From Candidatus Rokuibacteriota bacterium (GTDB lineage Bacteria > Methylomirabilota > Methylomirabilia > Rokubacteriales > CSP1-6): a DNA stretch of 64,000 nt. Shown piece after piece: positions 35,723 through 45,090 of the stretch; the stretch's first letter is position 1, and each line of letters opens with the position of its first letter. The stretch spans positions 1-64,000 of the forward strand of contig QHSP01000050.1 of NCBI GenBank assembly GCA_003220495.1, read 5' to 3'. The position numbers and the translations under genes were made by a program. Under the pieces are notes generated by a model that worked only from the letters and a program-made list of their open reading frames with translations, was not told the origin of the DNA and did not search any database.

Positions 35723-35748
35723 TAGCACTCGACATTTCGGAGTGCTAA
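35722..35748 (+). promoter_or_regulatory. CIRCE operator (HrcA-binding site)
   Basis: TTAGCACTC, nine bases, then GAGTGCTAA: a perfect copy of the CIRCE consensus with the canonical 9-base spacer. It lies at the transcription start of groESL, so HrcA (not in this window) should repress the operon until heat or unfolded protein titrates GroEL. Confidence 0.98.
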
Positions 35749-35836
35749 CGAGCATAGGCAGCTGGAGGACGGTCAAGCCCATCGCCCGCAGAAGGCTAGC
35801 GCAACATCAACAAAGCACCAAGGAGGCAGAGACATC

Positions 35837-36124
35837 ATGAAGATTCGTCCGCTGCACGACCGCATCCTCGTCGAGCGGCTCGAGGAGCAGGAGGTCCGCC
35901 GGGGCGGGATCATCATCCCGGACACGGCCAAGGAGAAGCCGCAGGAGGGCAAGGTGATCGCCGCCGGGACGGGTAAGGTCGGCGACGACGGCAAGAAGAT
36001 CCCGCTCGACGTGAAGGCCGGCGACAAGATCCTGTTCGGGAAGTACTCGGGCTCCGAGGTCAAGATCGACGACAAGGAATATCTCATCCTGCGCGAGGAA
36101 GACGTCCTCGCCATTCTCGAGTAA
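35837..36124 (+). CDS. groES: Co-chaperonin GroES
   Basis: This 95-residue heptameric lid for GroEL starts [18 protein letters not shown] and has the [16 protein letters not shown] mobile loop (about 22-37) and the C-terminal [13 protein letters not shown] strand. AAGGAGG precedes ATG by nine bases. It lies 15 bases before groEL and is controlled by the CIRCE site. Confidence 0.99.
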   Translation: MKIRPLHDRILVERLEEQEVRRGGIIIPDTAKEKPQEGKVIAAGTGKVGDDGKKIPLDVKAGDKILFGKYSGSEVKIDDKEYLILREEDVLAILE

Positions 36125-37762
<1,638 letters not shown>

Positions 37763-37769
37763 GACCATT

Positions 37770-37823
37770 CGGAGGGGGGCTTCGCCCCCTTCCGACGGGC
37801 CGAGCGGGCCTCGCGGCCCGCTC
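37770..37823 (+). terminator. Tandem hairpins after groEL
   Basis: Two hairpins follow the groEL stop: a stem of CGGAGGGGGGC folding over TTCG (37770-37794), and a perfect 9-bp stem GAGCGGGCC with loop TCGC (37802-37823). Only short T runs follow. The pair probably stabilises the 3' end and ends the groESL transcript. Confidence 0.6.
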
Positions 37824-37958
37824 TTGCCCTGCCTCCCCAGGATCGTTGCGCCGGCAAAGCCGGCGCTCGAAACGGAGGGAGCGAAGTTTTGGTGCTCGCG
37901 CGGTATGTCGGTGGCGGCCCGGGCCGAAAATGGTCCGGGCCGTATCATTTTGTCGGCG

Positions 37959-37988
37959 TTGACCTTGCACGGTTTCCGGATGTTTGAT
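37959..37988 (+). promoter_or_regulatory. Probable promoter of rpsF-ssb-rpsR-rplI
   Basis: TTGACC (37959-37964) and TTTGAT (37983-37988) are separated by 18 bases and lie about 45 bases upstream of the rpsF start. An overlapping alternative is TTGCAC, 17 bases, TACGTT. A hairpin-plus-ATTTT (about 37914-37951) just upstream could end leftover groE read-through. Confidence 0.55.
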
Positions 37989-38032
37989 ACGTTTAGGCGC
38001 TCAACTGGAGTAGGGCGGGAGGTGAGTGAGAA

Positions 38033-38371
38033 CTGCGACCGTACGAAGTCCTCGTGATCGTCGATCCGCGTCCAACCGATGAGGAAGTCACCGCGCTGCT
38101 CACGCAGCTCGGCGAGCAGCTCAAGACGCTCGGCGCCGAGGTCACCAAAGTCGACAACTGGGGAAAGCGCCGGCTCGCGTACGACATCCGCAAGCAGCGC
38201 GAAGGCACGTACGCGGTGTTCGATGTTTCTGCCGAGCCCTCCATGGTGAAGGAATTCGAGCGACAGGTGGGCCTCAACGAAAACGTGCTGCGTTACGTCA
38301 GCACGCGGGTTCCGATCCGCAAGAAGGCTCGGCCGGCCAAAACCCAGGAAGTGGTCGAGGAGGTCAGTTGA
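38033..38371 (+). CDS. rpsF: 30S ribosomal protein bS6, apparent CTG start
   Basis: The 112-residue bS6 starts RPYEVLVIVDPRPTDEEV after the initiator and contains the VDNWGKRRLAYDI motif (about 48-60). An in-frame TGA lies two codons before CTG 38033, and the only other start in reach, GTG 38054, would remove the conserved RPYEVL beta strand. An AGGTGA site lies seven bases upstream of the CTG, which supports CUG initiation. It opens the rpsF-ssb-rpsR-rplI operon; the stop overlaps the ssb start (TGATG). bS6 binds 16S rRNA with bS18. Confidence 0.95.
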   Translation: MRPYEVLVIVDPRPTDEEVTALLTQLGEQLKTLGAEVTKVDNWGKRRLAYDIRKQREGTYAVFDVSAEPSMVKEFERQVGLNENVLRYVSTRVPIRKKARPAKTQEVVEEVS

Positions 38372-38787
38372 TGGCGAGCCTCAACAAGGTATTCCTGATC
38401 GGTAACCTGACCAAGCCCCCGGAGCTGCGTTACACGCCCAGCGGAACGGCCGTCGCCGACTTGCGGCTGGCGGTCAATCGCAACTACACCACGCAGGGCG
38501 GAGAAAAACGCGAAGACACCTGTTTCCTCACGGTCGTCGTGTGGGGTAAGCAGGCGGAGAGTTGCGGCGAGTATCTCGACAAGGGCAGTCCCATCCTCGT
38601 CGAGGGTCGGCTGCAGACACGCGAGTGGGAGGCCAAGGACGGGGGCAAGCGCACCGTCATCGAGGTCGTGGCCGAGCGCGTCCAGTTCATGGGCCGAGGC
38701 CGCGCCGCCGCCCCGGCGACCGTTGCGGCGTCGGCCGAGCCGTTCGCGGAGGACGCCGGCGCCGGCAACGACGATGTCCCGTTCTAG
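38371..38787 (+). CDS. ssb: Single-stranded DNA-binding protein
   Basis: This 138-residue OB-fold protein starts MASLNKVFLIGNLTKPPELR and has the ssDNA-binding strands VADLRLAVNRNYT and TCFLTVVVWGKQAE, a short disordered linker and the acidic tip NDDVPF that recruits partner proteins. ATG 38371 overlaps the rpsF stop and has GAGGAGG upstream. The gene ends inside a 17-bp tandem duplication. Confidence 0.98.
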   Translation: MASLNKVFLIGNLTKPPELRYTPSGTAVADLRLAVNRNYTTQGGEKREDTCFLTVVVWGKQAESCGEYLDKGSPILVEGRLQTREWEAKDGGKRTVIEVVAERVQFMGRGRAAAPATVAASAEPFAEDAGAGNDDVPF

Positions 38788-38814
38788 AGACTAGAGGGTT
38801 CTAGAGACTAGAGG
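38781..38814 (+). repeat. Perfect 17-bp tandem duplication at the ssb-rpsR junction
   Basis: GTTCTAGAGACTAGAGG occurs at 38781-38797 and again at 38798-38814. The first copy contains the ssb stop codon; the second runs into the AAGGAG site of rpsR. Each copy has the small palindrome CTAGAGACTAG-like core. Confidence 0.9.
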
Positions 38815-38826
38815 AAGGAGCGAGCC

Positions 38827-39078
38827 ATTCCCCCGACAGCCCAAAAGCCCGTCAAGCGCCGCCGGTTCGGCCGGCGGAAGATCTGTAAGTTCTGCGCTGA
38901 CAAGGTCGACCTGGTCGACTACAAGGACGTCCGGCGTCTGAGAAGCTTCGTGAGCGAGCGAGGCAAGATCATTCCCCGTCGCATTTCGGGCAGTTGCGCC
39001 CGGCACCAGCGCCAGCTGACCCACGCGATCAAGCGGGCGCGCACGGTGGCCCTGCTGCCGTACCTGGCGGCGGACTAG
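38827..39078 (+). CDS. rpsR: 30S ribosomal protein bS18, apparent ATT start
   Basis: The 83-residue bS18 is complete in this frame: [20 protein letters not shown], then [18 protein letters not shown] and [20 protein letters not shown], ending LLPYLAAD. Its frame contains no ATG, GTG or TTG upstream of the conserved core: an in-frame stop at 38809 precedes AGG-AAG-GAG-CGA-GCC-ATT. AAGGAG (38815-38820) lies six bases before ATT 38827, so AUU is the likely initiator. Four cysteines and a histidine suggest a zinc-binding bS18 variant. It sits between ssb and rplI, the usual place. Confidence 0.93.
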   Translation: MPPTAQKPVKRRRFGRRKICKFCADKVDLVDYKDVRRLRSFVSERGKIIPRRISGSCARHQRQLTHAIKRARTVALLPYLAAD

Positions 39079-39082
39079 GACC

Positions 39083-39526
39083 ATGAAGGTCATCCTGCTC
39101 GACGATGTCACGAAGGTCGGGCGCCGGGGCGAGGTCCGCGACGTCTCCGACGGATACGCGCGTAACTTCCTGATCCCCAAGAAGCTCGCGCTCTCCGCCA
39201 CCGCCGGGAATCTCAAGAACCTCGAGCAAATCAAGCGCCAGCAAGACGCCAAGGCCGACCGGATCAAGGCCGACGCGGAGGCGCTGCGCGCGAAGATCGA
39301 GGCCCTCGTCTACGAGGAGCGACGGCAGGCGTCGGAGGAAGGCAAGCTCTTCGGCTCGGTCACCTCGCAGGACGTCGCCGATTTTCTCGGCACGCGTGGC
39401 GTCCAGATGGACCGCAAGCGCATCACGCTCGACGAGCCGATCAAGGCGCTCGGAGAGCATCTGGTCTCCATGCGGCTGCACCAGGACGTCACAGCGCAGC
39501 TGCGGGTCAACGTCGTCCGCGAGTAG
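39083..39526 (+). CDS. rplI: 50S ribosomal protein bL9
   Basis: The 147-residue protein has the N-terminal rRNA-binding domain MKVILLDDVTKVGRRGEVRDV with the YARNFLIPKKLA signature, a long connecting helix rich in Lys/Glu/Ala (about 45-75) and the C-terminal domain ending LRVNVVRE. ATG 39083 lies four bases after the rpsR stop. It closes the ribosomal-protein operon, 197 bases before dnaB. Confidence 0.99.
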   Translation: MKVILLDDVTKVGRRGEVRDVSDGYARNFLIPKKLALSATAGNLKNLEQIKRQQDAKADRIKADAEALRAKIEALVYEERRQASEEGKLFGSVTSQDVADFLGTRGVQMDRKRITLDEPIKALGEHLVSMRLHQDVTAQLRVNVVRE

Positions 39527-39575
39527 TCGGCCTGTCGCGTCAGGCGATCTCCGAGAACTCCTCGGGGATTGCCTG

Positions 39576-39640
39576 TCTATCCACTCATTCATCCACCACA
39601 ATTCGTGAGATATCCACAGCTGTCCACCGATTAATCCACC
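39576..39640 (+). promoter_or_regulatory. Cluster of DnaA-box-like TCCAC motifs upstream of dnaB
   Basis: Five copies of TCCAC in the same orientation start at 39580, 39592, 39613, 39622 and 39635. Four are preceded by A (ATCCAC). The best is ATATCCACA, one mismatch from the E. coli-type box TTATCCACA. The stretch is AT-richer than its surroundings. It could bind DnaA to regulate dnaB; binding is inferred only. Confidence 0.5.
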
Positions 39641-39723
39641 GAACCCCCCCTCCCATCTAAATTCGGTTGACGATCGGCGACCCTCCGCTACGATGCATCG
39701 ATGGTCACCGGTGGCTCGCCCTT

Positions 39724-41088
39724 ATGAGTCGATTGGAAGTTCCCGCGAGAATCCCTCCGCACAACCTGGACGCGGAAAGCGCGGTGCTGGGCGCGATCCT
39801 CCTCGAAGGCCGCGAGACATTACCGCGGGTGATCGAGCTTCTCAGGCCCTCGGACTTCTACACCGAGGCGCATCGCGTGACCTACGAGGGCATGCTCGCG
39901 CTGTTCAGCCGCAGCCAGCCTGTCGATGTCCTGACCCTGACCGAGGAACTACGCCGCAGCGAGCAACTCCAGATCGTCGGCGGACCCGCGGCTCTGGCCC
40001 TCCTCGTCGAACAGGGGTCGATCTCCGCGTACCTCACCTCGTATGCGTCGATCGTCCGGGACATGGCGGTGCTGCGCGAGCTCATCCAGACTTCCAGTCA
40101 GATCATCGCGCAGGCGTTCGAAGCCAAGGAAGACGTGCAGACCCTGGTGGACGACGCCGAGCGGAAGATCTTCGGCCTCGCCGAACGCCGTCTCGAGGGT
40201 AGCGCGGTGCCGATCGGCAAGATCCTCCGGAACACCTTCGAGTACATCGAGCGCCTCTACGAGCGGAAGGAGCACATCACCGGCGTGGCGACCGGCTTCG
40301 AGAAGCTGGATCTCATGACGTCCGGATTCCAGCCGTCGGACTTTGTGATCATCGCGGGACGCCCATCGACCGGGAAGACGGCCTTTGCGCTCAACATCGC
40401 TCAATTTGCCGGCATCACGCTGCGAGATAAAGTTCTCATCCTCAGTCTCGAGATGTCCGCCCAGCAGTTGGTACAGCGCATGCTCTGTGCGGAGGCGAAG
40501 GTCGACTCCCAGGCGGTGCGCACGGGCATGCTCCACTCATCAGACTGGACTCGGCTCACCGCGGCGGCGGGACGCCTCAGTGAGGTAACAATTTTCATCG
40601 ATGACAGCCCTAATCTCACAGTGCTCGAAGCGCGAGCCAAGGCACGCCGCATGAAAGCCGAGCACGGCCTCCAGCTCGTCATCATCGACTATCTTCAGCT
40701 CATGCGCGGCCGCGCCCACATGGACAATCGGCAGCAGGAGATCGCCGAGATCTCGCGGTCGCTGAAAGCGCTCGCCAAAGAGCTCAGTGTTCCAGTGGTC
40801 GCGCTCTCACAGCTCTCTCGAGCCGTCGAAACTCGAGAGCAACGCCGCCCGCAGTTGTCTGACCTTCGTGAATCGGGCGCCCTCGAGCAGGACAGCGACC
40901 TCATTCTCTTCCTGTACCGGCCGTCGATGTACCGGGACGATCTGCCCGTGGAGAAGACAAACGTGGCTGAAGTGATCGTCGGCAAGCAGCGCAATGGGCC
41001 GACTGGCTCGGTGGAAGTGGTTTTCCTGCCGCAGTACGCGCGCTTCGAGAACATCGCGGACCAGCACCGGCAACCCCAGCCGTTTTAG
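39724..41088 (+). CDS. dnaB: Replicative DNA helicase
   Basis: This 454-residue hexameric helicase unwinds DNA at the fork. It has the N-terminal helical domain (PPHNLDAESAVLGAILLEGR) and the RecA-like domain with Walker A GRPSTGKTAFALNIA near 213, Walker B LVIIDYLQLMRG near 319, and LSQLSRAVETREQRRPQLSD. ATG 39724 (MSRLEVPARIPPHN) is the family start, although its ribosome site is weak. Upstream are rplI and the TCCAC cluster. Confidence 0.98.
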   Translation: MSRLEVPARIPPHNLDAESAVLGAILLEGRETLPRVIELLRPSDFYTEAHRVTYEGMLALFSRSQPVDVLTLTEELRRSEQLQIVGGPAALALLVEQGSISAYLTSYASIVRDMAVLRELIQTSSQIIAQAFEAKEDVQTLVDDAERKIFGLAERRLEGSAVPIGKILRNTFEYIERLYERKEHITGVATGFEKLDLMTSGFQPSDFVIIAGRPSTGKTAFALNIAQFAGITLRDKVLILSLEMSAQQLVQRMLCAEAKVDSQAVRTGMLHSSDWTRLTAAAGRLSEVTIFIDDSPNLTVLEARAKARRMKAEHGLQLVIIDYLQLMRGRAHMDNRQQEIAEISRSLKALAKELSVPVVALSQLSRAVETREQRRPQLSDLRESGALEQDSDLILFLYRPSMYRDDLPVEKTNVAEVIVGKQRNGPTGSVEVVFLPQYARFENIADQHRQPQPF

Positions 41089-41109
41089 ACCTTCCGCGCG
41101 GCTCGTCGT

Positions 41110-42942
41110 ATGATGTGCCCCGTGCGTCTGAGCCGGCTGAAGCGTGTGTTTCTCGGGAGTCCGCTCCCGACGGCGCAGTCCCGCCACGAACGGCTCGCGA
41201 AATCGACGGCGCTCGCCGTCTTCGCCTCCGATGCCCTCTCCTCGGTCGCGTACGCGACCGAGGAGATCCTGTTGGTGCTGGTCCTGGCCGGCACCGTCGC
41301 GCTCAGCTACTCGATTCCGATCAGCGTCGCGATCGCGGTCCTGATCGCCATCGTCGTCTCGTCGTATCGCCAGACGATCCGCGCGTACCCGCAGGGCGGC
41401 GGCGCCTACATCGTGAGCAAGGACAACCTCGGAGTCCCGGCCGGGCTGGTGGCCGGCGCCGCGCTCCTGATCGACTACGTGCTCACCGTGGCGGTGAGCG
41501 TTGCCGCGGGCATCGCGGCCCTGACGTCGGCCGTGCCGGCGCTCTTCCCGTACCGGCCGTGGCTCTGCGTCGCCGCGGTCGTCGCCATCGCCGTCGCGAA
41601 CCTACGCGGCATCCGCGAGTCGGGCAACCTGTTCGCCGCGCCGACCTATCTCTTCATCGGCAGTTTCTTCGTCCTGATCGTCTACGGCGGGGCCGGGGCG
41701 ATCTTCGACTTTCTCCCCGAGGCGCCCTATCAGCGGCATCCGCCGGGTCTGGAGGGCGTCGGACTCTTCCTGTTCTTGAGAGCGTTCGCGTCGGGCTGCA
41801 CCGCGCTGACCGGCGTCGAGGCCGTCTCGGACGGCGTGCCCGCGTTCAAGCCGCCGGAAGCGCACAACGCGCGGATCGTGCTGACATGGCTCGGCGTGAT
41901 CCTGATCGTGCTCTTCCTCGGCATCACGTTCCTGGCCTACGACTTCGGCATCGCGCCGCGCCACGAGGAGACGGTGGTCTCGCAGCTCGCGCGCCACGTG
42001 TTCGGCGGCGGCGCGTTCTACTTCGAGATCCAGGCGGTCACGATGCTGATCCTCCTGCTCGCCGCCAACACGTCCTTCGCCGACTTTCCCCGGCTCTCGT
42101 ACTTCCTCGCACGCGATCGCTTCATCCCGCGCCAGTTCGCGACGCAGGGCGACCGCCTCGTGTTCTCGAACGGCATCCTGATCCTGAGCGGGCTCGCCGC
42201 GCTCTTGTTGGTGATCTTCCGCGGCGACACCCACGCGCTGATCCCGCTCTACGCGGTCGGCGTGTTTCTGTCGTTCACGCTCTCGCAGGCGAGCATGGTG
42301 CGACGCTGGCTCCGCCTGAAGGAAGAAGGCTGGTGGTGGCGCTGGTGGCTCAACGCGCTCGGCGCGCTGGTGACGGGCCTGGTGATGATCACGATCGCCG
42401 CGACGAAGTTCACGCACGGCGCCTGGATCGTGGTCTTGTTGATTCCGAGCCTGGTCGCCGTGTTCGTGATCGTGCACCGCCACTACGAAGAAGTCGCGGT
42501 GCAGCTCTCGCTCGACGCGTTCTCACCGCCGCCGCCGATGACCAACACCGTCCTGGTCCTGGTCGGCGACATCCACCGCGGAGTCATCAAGGCGATTCAG
42601 TACGCCAAGACGCTCTCGCCCAACGCGAAGGCGGTCTTCGTGGAGACCGATCCGGATCGGACCCGCCGGCTCGAGGAGAAGTGGGGCCGATACGGGATGG
42701 GCGTCCCGCTGATCGTGTTGACCTCGCCCTACCGATCGCTGCTCGGACCGCTGACCAAGTATGTCGACCACCTGCAGAACCAGGGCGAGAATCACGTCGT
42801 GACCATCGTCCTGCCCGAGTTCATTCCGGCCCGCTGGTGGCAGCTCGGGCTCCACAACCAGACGGCGTTCCTCATCAAGGGCGCGATGCTCTTCCGCAAG
42901 AACGTCATCGTCACCGACGTGCCCTACCACTTGCGCCACTGA
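41110..42942 (+). CDS. APC-superfamily potassium transporter, KimA-like
   Basis: The 610-residue membrane protein has about twelve helices and begins with the KimA-type N-terminus: LKRVFLGSPLPTAQSRHERL, then ALAVFASDALSSVAYATEEI. An amphipathic YPQGGGAYIVSKDNLG lies near 97, and the soluble C-terminal part (about 455-610) has TNTVLVLVGDIHRGVIKAI. KimA (YdaO) of Bacillus is a proton-coupled high-affinity K+ importer regulated by c-di-AMP. The resemblance is strong in the first 100 residues, but substrate is not proven. Start is ATG 41110 or 41113. It lies 21 bases after dnaB. Confidence 0.8.
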   Translation: MMCPVRLSRLKRVFLGSPLPTAQSRHERLAKSTALAVFASDALSSVAYATEEILLVLVLAGTVALSYSIPISVAIAVLIAIVVSSYRQTIRAYPQGGGAYIVSKDNLGVPAGLVAGAALLIDYVLTVAVSVAAGIAALTSAVPALFPYRPWLCVAAVVAIAVANLRGIRESGNLFAAPTYLFIGSFFVLIVYGGAGAIFDFLPEAPYQRHPPGLEGVGLFLFLRAFASGCTALTGVEAVSDGVPAFKPPEAHNARIVLTWLGVILIVLFLGITFLAYDFGIAPRHEETVVSQLARHVFGGGAFYFEIQAVTMLILLLAANTSFADFPRLSYFLARDRFIPRQFATQGDRLVFSNGILILSGLAALLLVIFRGDTHALIPLYAVGVFLSFTLSQASMVRRWLRLKEEGWWWRWWLNALGALVTGLVMITIAATKFTHGAWIVVLLIPSLVAVFVIVHRHYEEVAVQLSLDAFSPPPPMTNTVLVLVGDIHRGVIKAIQYAKTLSPNAKAVFVETDPDRTRRLEEKWGRYGMGVPLIVLTSPYRSLLGPLTKYVDHLQNQGENHVVTIVLPEFIPARWWQLGLHNQTAFLIKGAMLFRKNVIVTDVPYHLRH

Positions 42943-42957
42943 GACGTGCGCGGCGGC

Positions 42958-43740
42958 TCAGAGTGCCAGACGGCGACCGGGGTCGACCGCCTCGACCTCG
43001 ATCGCCGGGGCGACTTCCCGGACGGTCGAGACGAACTCGGCGGCCGGACGCGAGCGTAGTCCGATGAAGTCGAAGTAGTCCGTGTGGGGGTGGAACAGCA
43101 CGAGGCGCCGCGGCCGGAGAATGGCCGCCGCCTCCGCGACCTGCCGCGGGTAGTCGAGCTGGGCTCCCGCGACCACGACGTCGGGGCGATCGCGCTCGCC
43201 GACGGCGAGCACGCGGTCGAACCGCGTCTGGTCGTTGAAGCCCTCGCCGTAGTACGTGACCCGGAGACCGTGCTCCAGGCGGACCGTGAAGCCCATCCGG
43301 CGGGCGTCGTACGGGTTGGAGAGGTAGAGCCCGGACAGCGTTCCCTTCGCCTCGGGGCGCGCCGCGAACATCGTCGTCGTGTCGACGATACGGTGTTCCC
43401 ACTCGAACGTCGTGACGGTCAGGCCCTTCCAGTCGAGTGACTGGTCCATGTCGAGCTCCTGCATCCGATCCGCCGGGATCCCGTGCGTCTCGCGCAGGAA
43501 TCGGCAGACCTCGGGTGAGGCGGCCAGTGTCATCCGGGAGTCCTTCATGAGCCCGGGCACGTCCTGGATGTGATCGAAGTGGCCGTGCGTCACCAGACAC
43601 AGATCGGCATCCGCGAACGCCGCCGGCCCGGTGCTCGGCCGGCCGAATGGGTTCGTCCAGTTCGGATCGAACACGATCTTCAGGCCACGTACCGTGGTCA
43701 GGGTGAAGCAGGACCAGCCGTGATAGACGAGCTCGGGCAT
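42958..43740 (-). CDS. Metallo-beta-lactamase fold hydrolase
   Basis: This 260-residue protein starts MPELVYHGWSCFTL and has the metal motif THGHFDH (His52, His54, Asp56, His57), later ligands around EWEH and the C-terminal FHPHTDYFDF. The N-terminal HGWSCF and TDP-like strand follow the UPF0173/UlaG-like branch of the fold. The substrate is unknown. It is convergent with the KimA-like gene and divergent from the glycosylase. Confidence 0.85.
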   Translation of the reverse strand: MPELVYHGWSCFTLTTVRGLKIVFDPNWTNPFGRPSTGPAAFADADLCLVTHGHFDHIQDVPGLMKDSRMTLAASPEVCRFLRETHGIPADRMQELDMDQSLDWKGLTVTTFEWEHRIVDTTTMFAARPEAKGTLSGLYLSNPYDARRMGFTVRLEHGLRVTYYGEGFNDQTRFDRVLAVGERDRPDVVVAGAQLDYPRQVAEAAAILRPRRLVLFHPHTDYFDFIGLRSRPAAEFVSTVREVAPAIEVEAVDPGRRLAL

Positions 43741-43849
43741 TCGCCGGTGTCCCGGCTCGCGCGCGAGCGCGAGCCGCGGGGCCTAGACTAGTCGACCTAC
43801 GAGGGGTCGAGCAACTCTCTGGTACACTCGAAAGCCGCGTGATCACTCG

Positions 43850-44767
43850 ATGAAGATCGTTCTGGCTCCCGACGGCCCTCTCGACGCCCGCGGGACGCTC
43901 GCACGCTACCACCTCTGGGGAGAGGATCCGACGAACCGGATCGGCGCCGACGTCTTCCGTCGCGTGCTCCGGCACCGCGGGCGACTCGTGCCCTACGAGG
44001 TGCGGTGGAGCGGGCCCGTGGACGACGCGCGCATCACCGTCCGTGCCCCAGGCGCCGACGCCGCCGTCGGCGCGGCCGTCGTCTCGGAGGTGCGCCGCCT
44101 CCTCGGTCTCGACCTCGATCTCGCCGGCTTCTATCGGATGGCGAAGGCCGACCCCGCGCTGGCCGCGCTCATCGAGCCGCTCTACGGGCTGCGCCCGACG
44201 CTCGCGCCGACCCCGTTTGAGATGCTCGTCGGCTCGATCACGGCCCAGCAGGTGAACCTCTCGTTCGCCTTCGCGTGCCGCGCGCGGCTCGTCCGGCGCT
44301 TCGGCACACCCGTGACGGTCGGTCGCGAGACGGTGTGGGCGTTCCCGGAAGCGGAGCGTCTGGCGGCGGCGCGCGTGCGCGAGCTCCGGGCGCTCAAGTA
44401 CTCGACGCGGAAGGCCGAGTACATTCGTGACCTCGCGCGCGCCGTCGTCTCTGGGAAGCTCGACCTCGAGGCGCTCCGCGCCGCCGAATCGGCGTTGGTC
44501 ATCGAACAGCTCACGGCGCTTCGCGGCCTCGGCCGCTGGACCGCGGACTGGTTTCTCGCCCGCTGCCTGGGCCGCGGCGACGTCTGCCCCGCCGGCGATC
44601 TCGCGGTCCGCAAGGCGTTCGTTCATTACTATGGCCGTGGGCGATCGCTGAGCGAGGACACGATCCGGCGCCGCGCGCGCGCGTGGGGCGAGCACCAGAA
44701 TCTGGCGGTGCACTACATCCTGGCCGGGATGCGTCTGGAGCGACCGGCCGTGGGCGGCGGCGCGTGA
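43850..44767 (+). CDS. DNA-3-methyladenine glycosylase, AlkA-like
   Basis: The 305-residue protein has an AlkA N-terminal beta domain (about 1-110) and an HhH-GPD base-excision domain: LVGSITAQQVN near 126, the helix-hairpin-helix LRGLGRWTADW near 224, and the catalytic Asp250 in VCPAGDLAVRKA. No C-terminal iron-sulphur cysteines are present, as expected for AlkA rather than Nth. It removes alkylated bases. The stop overlaps the next GTG, so it is coupled to the DUF971 gene. Confidence 0.9.
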   Translation: MKIVLAPDGPLDARGTLARYHLWGEDPTNRIGADVFRRVLRHRGRLVPYEVRWSGPVDDARITVRAPGADAAVGAAVVSEVRRLLGLDLDLAGFYRMAKADPALAALIEPLYGLRPTLAPTPFEMLVGSITAQQVNLSFAFACRARLVRRFGTPVTVGRETVWAFPEAERLAAARVRELRALKYSTRKAEYIRDLARAVVSGKLDLEALRAAESALVIEQLTALRGLGRWTADWFLARCLGRGDVCPAGDLAVRKAFVHYYGRGRSLSEDTIRRRARAWGEHQNLAVHYILAGMRLERPAVGGGA

Positions 44768-45090
44768 AGAAGACCAGCGGCCTCAAGATCTTCGGCCAGC
44801 CCGATCCCGGCGTCCCCAAAGACGTGCACCTCGTCGGGCGCTACGCGCTCGGCGTCGACTGGGCCGACGGTCACGGATCCATCTATCCCTTCGACCGTCT
44901 CCGGCTCGACTGCGCGTGCGGGCAGTGCGCCACGCTCGAAGCGCTGGCGTCGGAGATGACGTGGCCGGCCGAGATCAAGCGGACCGACGAGGGGCTCGCC
45001 GTGACGTGGGTCGATCGCCACGCGAGTCTCTATCCCTATCTCGCGCTGCGTGCGCTGTGCCGCTGCGCGGGCTGCACCGGCGGCCACTGA
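44764..45090 (+). CDS. DUF971 domain protein
   Basis: The 108-residue protein starts VKKTSGLKIFGQPDPG. A DUF971 (gamma-butyrobetaine-hydroxylase-like N-terminal) fold is suggested by the strand pattern YALGVDWADGHGSIYPFDRLR. Cys pairs CACGQC (about 43-48) and CRCAGC (about 98-103) could bind metal. The domain is found alone in many bacteria, with suspected iron-sulphur-related roles. It is coupled at both ends: GTG overlaps the glycosylase stop, and its stop overlaps the transporter ATG. Confidence 0.8.
   Translation: MKKTSGLKIFGQPDPGVPKDVHLVGRYALGVDWADGHGSIYPFDRLRLDCACGQCATLEALASEMTWPAEIKRTDEGLAVTWVDRHASLYPYLALRALCRCAGCTGGH

Noticed and set aside
38809-39078. Treating rpsR as a pseudogene because it lacks a canonical start
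   Set aside because: The whole bS18 sequence is intact, with a well-placed AAGGAG and correct operon position; an AUU start explains it better.
39576-39640. Naming the TCCAC cluster the chromosomal origin
   Set aside because: No dnaA, dnaN or gidA neighbour, no long AT-rich unwinding region; the boxes are imperfect.
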